The notes beneath the pieces were generated by a model. The model was not told the DNA's origin. It worked only from the letters and a program-made list of their open reading frames with translations, and made no database searches. 64,000 nucleotides of DNA from positions 1 to 64,000 of the forward strand of contig NZ_JAUYNT010000010.1 of NCBI RefSeq assembly GCF_030698175.1, read 5' to 3'. This DNA comes from Pseudomonas sp. Its GTDB lineage: Bacteria; Pseudomonadota; Gammaproteobacteria; Pseudomonadales; Pseudomonadaceae. A program made the translations under genes and the position numbers. This document shows positions 9,752 to 17,461 of this stretch, piece after piece (the first letter of the stretch is position 1; every line of letters starts with the position of its first letter).

Positions 9752-10627
9752 ATGCCGCAGACCCTCGCACGCAAGCCCCCAGAGAACTTCAAGACCCTGG
9801 CCTTGCATGTCGAAGCCAATGCCCATCAGCTCTGCTATCAAGGCATCGGTCAGCCGTTAAACTTCAGCCAGATGCAGGCGCGGCGCAAACCGCTGGCCAT
9901 CGCCGACAGTCAGAAATTTACCGTGGAGCTGGCCAACCTCGGCGTCTCGGTACGCCTGACCCTGCACCTAGACGGCCGCGATTACTGGGTAGTGGTGCGC
10001 CAACAGCGCGAAGACCGTGGCGACACCGTGCTCAAGCTGATCTCCGGCTACGTGCCGGCCCACGAACTGCACCTGCCCTTGCTCACCGCCCTGCAGGAAG
10101 TGGCCGAGGAATGCCTGGTGGAGAGCGACTCCGGCTGGCTCGGCGGGCGTTTTGCCCAGACATGGCTGCCTACCCCCTACGCCGACTGCCTGCACTATAT
10201 CGATGAGCTGCACTTCGACCTGCAGGCGCAAGTGGGCTCGACCCATCCGGTATTCAGCGCTGAGTTGCCGCTACTGGAGCGACCGATGGCTTACGTGCAC
10301 CTGCCAACCGCCTCCTTGCAACTGATCTACAGCCTACGCCTGGAACTGCCCAGCCTGGCCCGCGACCTCAGTCTGTTCCATGCCGACGAACAGCTCGAAG
10401 GCCATGAGCTGATTACTCGCCTGGAACGCCAATACCCCGATCTCTACCTGATTGCCTTGCACAACGAGCGCGCCAGCGGCGAGCTCTACACCCTGCAGCA
10501 AGGCCAACTGCAGCGCGCCAGCAGCGATAACCTGTGGTTGTCGGAAGGTTTTGCCGAACGTGATGGCTGGCTGGTGCGCGATGAACGCATCAGCTGGGAC
10601 GACTGGCTCAAACGCCAGCGCGCTTAA
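9752..10627 (+). CDS. Hypothetical protein with a degenerate Nudix-like segment
   Basis: The product has 291 residues and no signal peptide or membrane helix. Around residues 99-122 it has SGYVPAHELHLPLLTALQEV then AEECL. The QEVAEE part resembles the Nudix box core REUxEE, but the arginine is replaced by glutamine and the spacing from the preceding glutamate is two residues too long. It may therefore be a divergent hydrolase or a non-catalytic relative. CGGAG precedes the ATG. From its place between the aldo/keto reductase and the acyl-CoA dehydrogenases it corresponds to PA4993, which I recall only as hypothetical. I do not assign a function. Confidence 0.6.
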   Translation: MPQTLARKPPENFKTLALHVEANAHQLCYQGIGQPLNFSQMQARRKPLAIADSQKFTVELANLGVSVRLTLHLDGRDYWVVVRQQREDRGDTVLKLISGYVPAHELHLPLLTALQEVAEECLVESDSGWLGGRFAQTWLPTPYADCLHYIDELHFDLQAQVGSTHPVFSAELPLLERPMAYVHLPTASLQLIYSLRLELPSLARDLSLFHADEQLEGHELITRLERQYPDLYLIALHNERASGELYTLQQGQLQRASSDNLWLSEGFAERDGWLVRDERISWDDWLKRQRA

Positions 10628-10648
10628 ACGCCGATACATCCGGCGGAC

Positions 10649-10743
10649 GTAGGATGGGTTGAGCGCAGCGATACCCATGCCGTGCGCGAGACCTTCAAGA
10701 CCCCATTGATGGGTTACGCCGCTACGCGGCTAACCCATCCTAC
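10649..10743. repeat. Inverted repeat with GTAGGATGGGTT arms
   Basis: GTAGGATGGGTTGAGCGCAG with CGATACCCAT at 10649 faces GATGGGTTACGCCGC..GGCTAACCCATCCTAC ending at 10743. The two arms differ in their middle portions (GAGCGCAGCGATA against TACGCCGCTACGCGGC), as if they derive from two variants of the repeat. It lies between the converging Nudix-like gene and the acyl-CoA dehydrogenase. Confidence 0.75.
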
Positions 10744-10783
10744 CCAGCGCGGTGCATGCAGGTGCGCGCCGACCAGCACAACG

Positions 10784-11992
10784 CTACTTCAACTCGCTGG
10801 AACTCTTGCCCAACAAGCGCCGCGCGACGATCAACAACTGGATCTGCTGGGTGCCTTCGAAGATGTCGAGAATCTTCGAGTCCCGCGCCCATTTCTCCAG
10901 CAGTTCGTCTTCGCCGTAGCCCAGGGCGCCGGCCAGTTCGACGCATTTAAGGGTCATCTGATTGGCCATCCGCCCGGCCTTGGCCTTGGCAATCGAGGCT
11001 TCCTTGGAGTTGGGCAACTTGTTGTCGGCCATCCACGCCGCCTTCAGAGTCAGCAGCCGCGCCGCCTCCCATTCCGCCTCCAGGCGATAGAGGGTCGCCT
11101 CGGCATGGGTGACGGCAAATAGCGGTTTGCTGTAGTCCAACTTGCAGTGCTTCTTCAGCAGCTCGCGGGTGCGATCCAGCGCCGCCTTGGCCACGCCGAT
11201 GGCCATACCGGCGACCAGCGGGCGGGTGTTGTCGAAAGTTTCCATCACCCCGGCAAAGCCTTTTTGCACGTCGATTTCCGGGTTGCCAAGCAAGTTGGCG
11301 GCCGGCACCCGGCAATCGACAAAGCTGATCGCAGCGGTATCGGAAGCCTTGATGCCGAGCTTCTTCTCCAGCCGAGTAACGGTCATGCCCTTTGTTCCGT
11401 GCTCAACCACGAAGGACTTGATCGCCGCGCGACCGAGGGCTTTGTCCAGCGTCGCCCAGACCACCACCGAATCGGCCCGCGCACCTGAGGTGACGAAAAT
11501 CTTCTCGCCATTCAGCACGTAGTGATCGCCGTCTTTAGTCGCCGTGGTGCGGATCGCCGCCGAGTCCGAGCCGCAGCCCGGCTCGGTAATCGCCATCGCC
11601 GACCAAGTGCCATTGAAGCGCTGCAACTGCTCATCATTGGCCACGGCGGCAATCGCCGCATTGCCCAGGCCCTGGCGCGGCATGGCCAGCAGCAGGCCGA
11701 CATCGCCCCAGCACAGCTCCATCACCCCGAGCAGGGCAGAGAGGTTGCCGCCATTCTTGTTGCCCGGCGCCAGCTCCAGGGCGGCTCCGCGCTTGCTCGC
11801 CGAGGTGGCACCTATGGCATCCGGGGAGCCGGCGTTCATCCCATCCAGCAAAGCCGCCAGCAGGTCCAGCTCCTGTGGATAGGCATGCTCGGCCTTGTCG
11901 TATTTACGCGAGATTGGCCGGAAATAATGGGCCGCCACTTGATGGGCCTGAGTGACCAGGCCACGGAATTTTTTTGGAGTTTCCAGATTCAT
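10784..11992 (-). CDS. Acyl-CoA dehydrogenase, second gene of a pair
   Basis: This flavoenzyme family oxidises acyl-CoA thioesters to enoyl-CoA. The 402-residue product has the FAD/substrate signature AMAITEPGCGSDSAAIRTTA (mid-protein), the GEKIFVTSGARAD segment, and the C-terminal FEGTQQIQLLIVARRLLG region with the usual ...IFEGTxQIQ motif. The ATG at 11992 (MNLETPKK) has AAGGGA upstream and suits the family length; the frame stays open upstream only inside the neighbouring gene. It starts 13 bases after the stop of the related gene at 12006, so they form an operon, probably a heteromeric pair or two steps of one acyl-chain pathway. The acyl substrate is not evident. Confidence 0.9.
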   Translation of the reverse strand: MNLETPKKFRGLVTQAHQVAAHYFRPISRKYDKAEHAYPQELDLLAALLDGMNAGSPDAIGATSASKRGAALELAPGNKNGGNLSALLGVMELCWGDVGLLLAMPRQGLGNAAIAAVANDEQLQRFNGTWSAMAITEPGCGSDSAAIRTTATKDGDHYVLNGEKIFVTSGARADSVVVWATLDKALGRAAIKSFVVEHGTKGMTVTRLEKKLGIKASDTAAISFVDCRVPAANLLGNPEIDVQKGFAGVMETFDNTRPLVAGMAIGVAKAALDRTRELLKKHCKLDYSKPLFAVTHAEATLYRLEAEWEAARLLTLKAAWMADNKLPNSKEASIAKAKAGRMANQMTLKCVELAGALGYGEDELLEKWARDSKILDIFEGTQQIQLLIVARRLLGKSSSELK

Positions 11993-12005
11993 CGGTGTCG
12001 TTCCC

Positions 12006-13289
12006 TTAAAGCTGAAGGCCGCCGGCCATAATTGCCACGCCGCGCAGATCGCGGTACCAGCGTTCGACCGGGTGCTCTTTAGTGAAACCGTGACCGCCGA
12101 GCAACTGCACGGCATCGGTGCCGATCTGCATGGCCTTCTCGCTGCACAGCAGGCGCGCCAAATAGGCCTCGCGCTGGAACGGCAGCCCTTGCTCGGCGCG
12201 CGCACAGGCGCGCCAGACCAGCAGGCGCATGGCATCCACCTCAATCGCCATATCGGCGACCATAAAGGCCACGCCTTGGCGATGGCTGATCGGTTCGCCG
12301 AAGGCCAGGCGCTCGTTGCAGTAAGGGATCACATAGTCCAGCGCCGCCTGGGCGGTGCCAACCGCCAGCGCACACCAAGCCAGGCCGGCGTGGTCGAGAA
12401 AGCTCTGGTAGTTGAAGTGCTCGGCGGCCAAGCGATTTTCCGCCGGCACCTTGACCTTGTTCAGCAGCAGCCGCGCGGTGCCGCTCGCCTTCAGGCCCAT
12501 GGCCGGCTCGGCTCGGCGCTCAACGCCGGCACTGTCGGCATCCAGCAGAAACAACGCCGGGCCCTGCTTGGTCTGCGCCGCGACTATTAGCTGGCTGGCC
12601 TCCAGACCGCGCAACACCAAGCACTTCTCACCGGTCAGCAGATAGTGGCCGGCCTTGCGTTTGGCGCGGGTGGTGAGGCGCTGCGGATCAAACATCACCG
12701 TCGGCTCACTCACGGCAATCGCCGTCAGCGGCGCGGCCTGCTCGCCAACAAAGGCCGGCAACCAGCGCGCCTGCTGCTCGGCGCTGGCCCAGCGGCGGAT
12801 GCAGTTGGCCGCCGACAAAGGCACCAGCAAGGCGGCCGCCAGGGACAGGTCACCCTTGCCCAGCGCCTCGGCGATAAGCGCATTGCTTAAGGTGGTGCGC
12901 TCGCCGGCCATGCCGCCGTGCTGCTCGCTAACGCCGTAAAAGGTCAGGCCCAGTTCCTGCGCCTGAGTCAGCAAGGCTGCTGGCACGGCAGCCAACCCAT
13001 CGGCGTCATGGCCCGCCGGGCGCAGTACCTCAGAGGCGAAACTGTCGAGCATCTCCACCAGCATCTGCTGCTCGTCGGACAGCGACAGGTCGAACAGCGC
13101 ATCTGGGTCGAGCGGACGCGACCCACGACTGCCCTTGGCCGCGCGGCTGGCGGCCAGGCGAAAGCTGGCCCGGCTGCCACGAAAGATCAGCGTCTCAAAA
13201 GGTTTTCGCAGCTTCAGCCGGTCCGGCCAAGCGGCTTGCGCCAAGCGATTCAGTACCGCGAGGGCGCGGCCTTGTACGTCGAGTTTCAT
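12006..13289 (-). CDS. Acyl-CoA dehydrogenase-like protein, first gene of a pair
   Basis: The 427-residue product has an N-terminal extension of about 70 residues rich in Arg and Ala, then an acyl-CoA dehydrogenase fold: LSLSDEQQMLVEMLDSFASE, YGVSEQHGGMAGE, LTAIAVSEPTVMFD, LTGEKCLVLRG and the C-terminal QLLGGHGFTKEHPVERWYRD segment. It is more diverged than its partner; the flavin-binding block reads AVSEP rather than ITEPGxGSD, so its substrate may be unusual. The product is encoded ahead of the second dehydrogenase with only 13 bases between. A perfect 7-base inverted repeat lies upstream at 13306-13329. The order matches PA4994-PA4995 from memory. Confidence 0.88.
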   Translation of the reverse strand: MKLDVQGRALAVLNRLAQAAWPDRLKLRKPFETLIFRGSRASFRLAASRAAKGSRGSRPLDPDALFDLSLSDEQQMLVEMLDSFASEVLRPAGHDADGLAAVPAALLTQAQELGLTFYGVSEQHGGMAGERTTLSNALIAEALGKGDLSLAAALLVPLSAANCIRRWASAEQQARWLPAFVGEQAAPLTAIAVSEPTVMFDPQRLTTRAKRKAGHYLLTGEKCLVLRGLEASQLIVAAQTKQGPALFLLDADSAGVERRAEPAMGLKASGTARLLLNKVKVPAENRLAAEHFNYQSFLDHAGLAWCALAVGTAQAALDYVIPYCNERLAFGEPISHRQGVAFMVADMAIEVDAMRLLVWRACARAEQGLPFQREAYLARLLCSEKAMQIGTDAVQLLGGHGFTKEHPVERWYRDLRGVAIMAGGLQL

Positions 13290-13305
13290 CGGTGTCTGCT
13301 CAGTA

Positions 13306-13329
13306 CATGATCAAGGTGAGTCGATCATG
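13306..13329. promoter_or_regulatory. Candidate operator upstream of the acyl-CoA dehydrogenase operon
   Basis: CATGATC (13306-13312) and GATCATG (13323-13329) form a perfect inverted repeat with a 10-base spacer, 17 bases upstream of the first dehydrogenase start codon. The geometry suits a dimeric helix-turn-helix regulator. No regulator gene is adjacent, and no known consensus is matched with certainty. Confidence 0.35.
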
Positions 13330-13355
13330 CACCTGCTGCCGCAAACCCGCCTATG

Positions 13356-13382
13356 ACTGCCACGCCAAAACGATGTGGCAGT
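13356..13382. repeat. Hairpin downstream of hldE
   Basis: ACTGCCAC pairs with GTGGCAGT around an 11-base loop. It lies 33 bases past the hldE stop on the minus strand. It has no clear T tract, so it could be a weak or Rho-assisted terminator or just a stem that stabilises the mRNA end. Confidence 0.35.
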
Positions 13383-13414
13383 TTAGCCATTTGGCCACGC
13401 TGCCAATTGAAGGC

Positions 13415-14839
13415 TCAGGAGCCTTCGCGGATTTTTTCCACAATGGCAGTGGTCGAGCTGTTTGCCACCAGCCCCAGCACCCGCACTTCGCCGCCATAGG
13501 CGCGGACAATATCGCCACCGACCACGCCGTCGATGCCGTAGTCGCCGCCTTTCACCAGAACGTCGGGTTTGACCGCGCGCAGCAGGTTTTCCGGGGTGTC
13601 TTCGCTGAAGCTCACCACCCAATCGACCGCGCCCAAACCGGCCAGCACGGCCATGCGCCGATCCACCGAGTTGATCGGCCGACCTGGGCCTTTCAGGCGG
13701 CTGACCGAAGCGTCGTCATTCACCGCCAGCACCAGCCGGTCGCCTTGGGCGCGGGCCTGCTCGAGGTAGCTGACGTGGCCGGCATGCAGGATGTCGAAGC
13801 AGCCATTAGTGAAGACAATTTTCTCTCCGTGGGCGCGGGCATCGCCGATGCTGCACAGCAACTGTTCCAGGCTCAATACGCCACGCTCGGAGCCTTGCTC
13901 GCGTTGCACGGCGCGACGCAGTTCCGGCGCGCTGATGGCGGCGGTACCGAGTTTACCGACCACTATGCCGGCGGCCAGGTTGGCCAGGGCCACGGCTTGC
14001 GGCAGCTCCTCACCGGCGGCCAAGCTGGCAGCCAGGGTGGAGATCACCGTATCGCCGGCACCGGTCACGTCAAACACTTCACGGGCGCGGGCCGGCAAAT
14101 GCAGCGCCGGATGCTCCGGGCGCAGCAGGGTCATGCCGTGCTCGCCACGGGTCACCAGCAAGGCGCCCAGCTCAAGCTCATGCATAAGCTTGGCGCCCTT
14201 GGCGACCAGCTCGGCTTCATCCCCACAGGCACCGACGATGGATTCAAACTCATGCAAGTTCGGGGTGATCAGGCTGGCGCCACGATAGATGGAAAAGTCC
14301 TTGCCCTTGGGGTCGGCCAGCACCGGGATGCCGCGCGCACGGGCCGCTTGTACCAGCACCTGATGGTTCTGCAGCGCGCCCTTGCCGTAGTCCGACAACA
14401 CCAGCACCTTGACCCCGGCCAGCAGACCCTCAACCGTCGCGGCGATGGCCTGCGCATCGGTAGTGAATGGCTGCTCGAAATCCATCCGCAGCAATTGCTG
14501 ATGACGGCTGATGACCCGTAGCTTGACGATGGTCGGCTGGCCTGGGATCTGCTGAAAGTGCGCCGCCACCCCGGCCGCCGCCAAGCTGTTGCTTAAGCTG
14601 GTGGCCGCTTCGTCCACCCCGGTAACCCCGATCAACAAGGCCGGAGCGCCGAGAGCGGCGATGTTCAGCGCGACGTTGGCTGCGCCACCGGGCCTATCTT
14701 CGATCTGCTCGACCTTGACCACCGGCACTGGCGCCTCCGGCGAAATCCGCGAGGTGCCGCCATGCCAGTAGCGGTCGAGCATGACATCACCGACCACCAA
14801 CACGGCGGCCTGATCGAAACGGGGCATGGACAACTTCAT
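13415..14839 (-). CDS. hldE: Bifunctional heptose 7-phosphate kinase / heptose 1-phosphate adenylyltransferase
   Basis: HldE makes ADP-D-glycero-beta-D-manno-heptose, the precursor of the heptose units added by WaaC and WaaF. The 474-residue protein has an N-terminal ribokinase-like domain (VVGDVMLDRYWHGGTSRISP at the start, DVTGAGDTVISTLAASLAAG near residue 260) and a C-terminal cytidylyltransferase-type domain with FTNGCFDILHAGHVSYLEQA containing the HxGH nucleotide-binding motif. Length and domain order match E. coli HldE. It is transcribed alone, flanked by a hairpin downstream and a palindromic repeat upstream. Confidence 0.96.
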   Translation of the reverse strand: MKLSMPRFDQAAVLVVGDVMLDRYWHGGTSRISPEAPVPVVKVEQIEDRPGGAANVALNIAALGAPALLIGVTGVDEAATSLSNSLAAAGVAAHFQQIPGQPTIVKLRVISRHQQLLRMDFEQPFTTDAQAIAATVEGLLAGVKVLVLSDYGKGALQNHQVLVQAARARGIPVLADPKGKDFSIYRGASLITPNLHEFESIVGACGDEAELVAKGAKLMHELELGALLVTRGEHGMTLLRPEHPALHLPARAREVFDVTGAGDTVISTLAASLAAGEELPQAVALANLAAGIVVGKLGTAAISAPELRRAVQREQGSERGVLSLEQLLCSIGDARAHGEKIVFTNGCFDILHAGHVSYLEQARAQGDRLVLAVNDDASVSRLKGPGRPINSVDRRMAVLAGLGAVDWVVSFSEDTPENLLRAVKPDVLVKGGDYGIDGVVGGDIVRAYGGEVRVLGLVANSSTTAIVEKIREGS

Positions 14840-14908
14840 GGAGACTCCAGCGTCGGGCGCAGCAAAAAAATGCCGCGAATCATAACATGGCCGGGGAAAT
14901 GGGGAGTC

Positions 14909-14993
14909 GTAGGATGGGTTAGCCGCGCAGCGGTGTTACCCATCAAGCCGGTAAAACGGTTGATGGGTATCGCTACGCTCAACGCCATCCTAC
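14909..14993. repeat. Inverted repeat with GTAGGATGGGTTAG arms
   Basis: CGTAGGATGGGTTAGCCGCG at 14909 faces GATGGGTATCGCTACGCTCA with ACGCCATCCTAC ending at 14993. The arms carry different internal sequence, like the copy at 10649. It occupies half of the 167-base gap between dnpA and hldE. Confidence 0.75.
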
Positions 14994-15006
14994 AGCTCGA
15001 CCCCGC

Positions 15007-16404
15007 CTACAAATGCCGAACCCAGAACAGCTCATGGCGGCGTACCGCCTTGCGCATAAATTCGTTATCGCCGGTCGCCGGCCAACGGCGGCCCAGCAAC
15101 AGTTGCTGGATCAGCCGGCGTAGACGTTTTTTAAAGGGCAGCCGGCCTTGCAAATCATGCTGCATCTGCAGCGCCATGGCCTTATCCAGCTGTTGCTCGG
15201 CGCTCAGGCTCGGGCTCCACAGACCATCGGCGGGCAATGCGCTCAGCGCCGGCGGCAGGGCGATGCCATTGCCCGCCGGACCCATCGGCCAGCGGTCGTT
15301 GTCGTGCAGGTGATTGGCATACAGCAGCAAGGTGTGCGGCTGCCAAGCGCTGGCCTGGATGGCGTCGAGCAGCGCCCGAGTGGCGGCAACATGGTCGCTG
15401 TGCGGGTCTAATTCTGGGTGCGGGGTGACTACCACCTCCGGGCGAAAATGCTCCAGCAGCGCCAGCAGATCGGCGTGTAAGTTACTGCCGCTGGGCCGAC
15501 CATCGACATCGCCCGGCAAGCGCAGCGAGTTGTGTTGGCGCACGGAGCGAATGTCGCCTTCGCCCGACTCGCGCGAGGCAAATGCCTGCTCGGGCTGATC
15601 GAGCATGGCCGGCAACTGCAGACAGTAATAGCCCAGCTGCACGCACTGGCTTTGTGGCACGCCGCCCCAGAGCGGGATGGCCAGACTGTCCCAGCTGCGC
15701 AGGCGCCCCTTCAAGCGCGCGGCCTGGGCTTGATCCAACCCAAGCAGCTGATAATTCTCGGCCTCAATCTCGCCCTGGGTCAGGGTGACGATGCTGACCT
15801 GCGCCGCCTGACTGTAGAGGCCATAGGCGGCCAGCTCGGCATCATCGGCATGGGGCGCTATCACCAGCAGGCGCTGCTGTGGGTAATCGGGATTCGTGAA
15901 CGCATGCAGGGTGGCGGTCGCCGCCAACCGACAAAAGCGTCCGTGCAAGCTCAATTGGCCGGCTTTGAGCGCCGCCGCCAGTTGACCGGATAAATTCAAG
16001 TAACGCTGGCCGCAGACACCGCGCTCGAAGTCCTGCCGATCAGTACCGATCTGCACATAAGGATCGAGCCAACGGCCCAACCAGGTGCTGCGCAGCTCAA
16101 GTTGCAGGATCAGGGTATCGGCAGCGCCAAGCTCGCCCGCCACCTGTAACTGCCCGCCCTGCAGGCGCACCACTAAAACTTGAGTGCCTGTAGGAAAGGC
16201 GTATTGATAATCGTCGCTCGGGGCATAGAACAGATGATCGGCAAACCAGGCTTCATGGCCGATCCAACCGAGTATCAGCAGCACCGGCAACCACCACCAT
16301 GCGACCAGTACGGCGGGGACCAGCAGCATCGCCAACCCCAGCAACAGGGCGATGCGTTTGTGCCGGCGATGCTGCTTAAGGAGTTGCTGCTTGCGTGCGG
16401 ACAT
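15007..16404 (-). CDS. dnpA: PIG-L/LmbE-type de-N-acetylase (DnpA-like)
   Basis: PIG-L enzymes remove N-acetyl groups from sugars using zinc. The 465-residue protein has an N-terminal hydrophobic segment (residues about 17-45), so it is membrane-anchored. It then has an unassigned region, a PIG-L domain with VIAPHADDAELAAYGLYSQA (zinc-binding HxDD) and a second metal segment VVTPHPELDPHSDHVA. The gene is the likely equivalent of PA5002 dnpA, reported to affect antibiotic tolerance and suspected to act on the LPS core. In PAO1 it lies further into the LPS operon next to mig-14, whereas here both lie downstream of msbA. The substrate is inferred, not shown. Confidence 0.85.
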   Translation of the reverse strand: MSARKQQLLKQHRRHKRIALLLGLAMLLVPAVLVAWWWLPVLLILGWIGHEAWFADHLFYAPSDDYQYAFPTGTQVLVVRLQGGQLQVAGELGAADTLILQLELRSTWLGRWLDPYVQIGTDRQDFERGVCGQRYLNLSGQLAAALKAGQLSLHGRFCRLAATATLHAFTNPDYPQQRLLVIAPHADDAELAAYGLYSQAAQVSIVTLTQGEIEAENYQLLGLDQAQAARLKGRLRSWDSLAIPLWGGVPQSQCVQLGYYCLQLPAMLDQPEQAFASRESGEGDIRSVRQHNSLRLPGDVDGRPSGSNLHADLLALLEHFRPEVVVTPHPELDPHSDHVAATRALLDAIQASAWQPHTLLLYANHLHDNDRWPMGPAGNGIALPPALSALPADGLWSPSLSAEQQLDKAMALQMQHDLQGRLPFKKRLRRLIQQLLLGRRWPATGDNEFMRKAVRRHELFWVRHL

Positions 16405-16414
16405 AGATCACACT

Positions 16415-16542
16415 TGTAGGTTGGGTTAGCGGCGGATACCGACATCTTAAAAGCAACACATTACCCGAACGCCGCGTAACCCAACGCAGCGCCGGCAAAA
16501 GCAGCGGCAGTGTCGGGTTACGCTGCGCTAACCCAACCTACG
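16415..16542. repeat. Inverted repeat with GTAGGTTGGGTTAGCGG arms
   Basis: TGTAGGTTGGGTTAGCGGCG at 16415 faces CGGGTTACGCTGCGCTAACC with CAACCTACG ending at 16542. A second inner CGCCGCGTAACCCAACGC segment lies between. It occupies most of the 160-base gap between mig-14 and dnpA, so the two genes may be separate or loosely joined transcription units. Confidence 0.75.
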
Positions 16543-16564
16543 GGTTTGATTGCATGTTGAGCGC

Positions 16565-17461
16565 TTACACCTGATACACCGGCAGGCGATTGCACCAGCG
16601 ATCTTTGTATTCGCGATCCGCGCGGCCGAATGAGTAACGCAGCGGCTTGCCCAGGGCGCGAGCGTCTTCCCAGGCAGTCTGGGTATTGACGAAACTCAGC
16701 ACGCTGCCGGGGCTGAACTCACGGCTCGTAGGGTCGACGCCGCCATTGATGTATTCCAGGCTAATCCACTGCGGCGCCTCGACGCGGTACAGCACCTGGA
16801 TGGCCACCGGCTCGTCGTTCAGGTAGATCAGCGAACCGCTCATAAATTCGCGCAACAGGCCAAACACCTCGGCCAGATGGGCCTCGCCGGTGGCGGAAAA
16901 ACCCCAACGACGCTGGAATAAATCCGCATAAATCGTTGCCTGCTCGACGGCAGAAAGCTCCGCCATCGGCCGAATCACGCCGCCGGCCTCCTCCAGCAAA
17001 CGTTGTTCGCGGCGCTGGTTGTAGCGGAATTTTTTGCTGTACTGCTCGGGCTCGCGGGCCAACGCCAGGCCTTCCGGCTGCGCACTCAGGGTATTGAACT
17101 GCCCGGCATGCAAGGGTGAGACATAGCGCGCCCGATGGCGCAGCGGCAGGCTGGCGCCGGGCGCCACCGGCAGGATGATCTCGGCATTACCCAGATCGAG
17201 CAGGCCGCGCTTGCCCTGCTGCTTGAGCACGTCTTTAGACAGCGCCAAATGGCGGCCCCAGGTGGGCAGCGCCGCCTGTAACTCGCCATTTTCCAGCCAA
17301 CCCAGATAACGCACCGGAATGCCCGCCAGCCCGGCCAGGCGCTCGACCACCTGCGGATGGGTGGCCACACTGCCACCAAAACGCTGCCACACGGCGGCAT
17401 AATCGGCGTCGGATATCGGCGTCCAGCCGCGCTCACGCCAGGCCCGCAGGCGATTAAGCAT
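16565..17461 (-). CDS. mig-14: Mig-14 family protein (GNAT-like acyltransferase fold)
   Basis: Mig-14 proteins are inner-membrane-associated and contribute to resistance to cationic antimicrobial peptides in Salmonella and P. aeruginosa. The 298-residue product shows the family's SPLHAGQFNTLSAQPEG, QYSKKFRYNQRREQRLLEEA and RYSFGRADREYKDRWCN segments; the last is typical of the C-terminus. It starts at the ATG at 17461, which overlaps the msbA stop (TGATG), so it is coupled to msbA; a TTG one codon earlier is also possible. The pairing with msbA and dnpA places it in envelope modification. Confidence 0.88.
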   Translation of the reverse strand: MLNRLRAWRERGWTPISDADYAAVWQRFGGSVATHPQVVERLAGLAGIPVRYLGWLENGELQAALPTWGRHLALSKDVLKQQGKRGLLDLGNAEIILPVAPGASLPLRHRARYVSPLHAGQFNTLSAQPEGLALAREPEQYSKKFRYNQRREQRLLEEAGGVIRPMAELSAVEQATIYADLFQRRWGFSATGEAHLAEVFGLLREFMSGSLIYLNDEPVAIQVLYRVEAPQWISLEYINGGVDPTSREFSPGSVLSFVNTQTAWEDARALGKPLRYSFGRADREYKDRWCNRLPVYQV

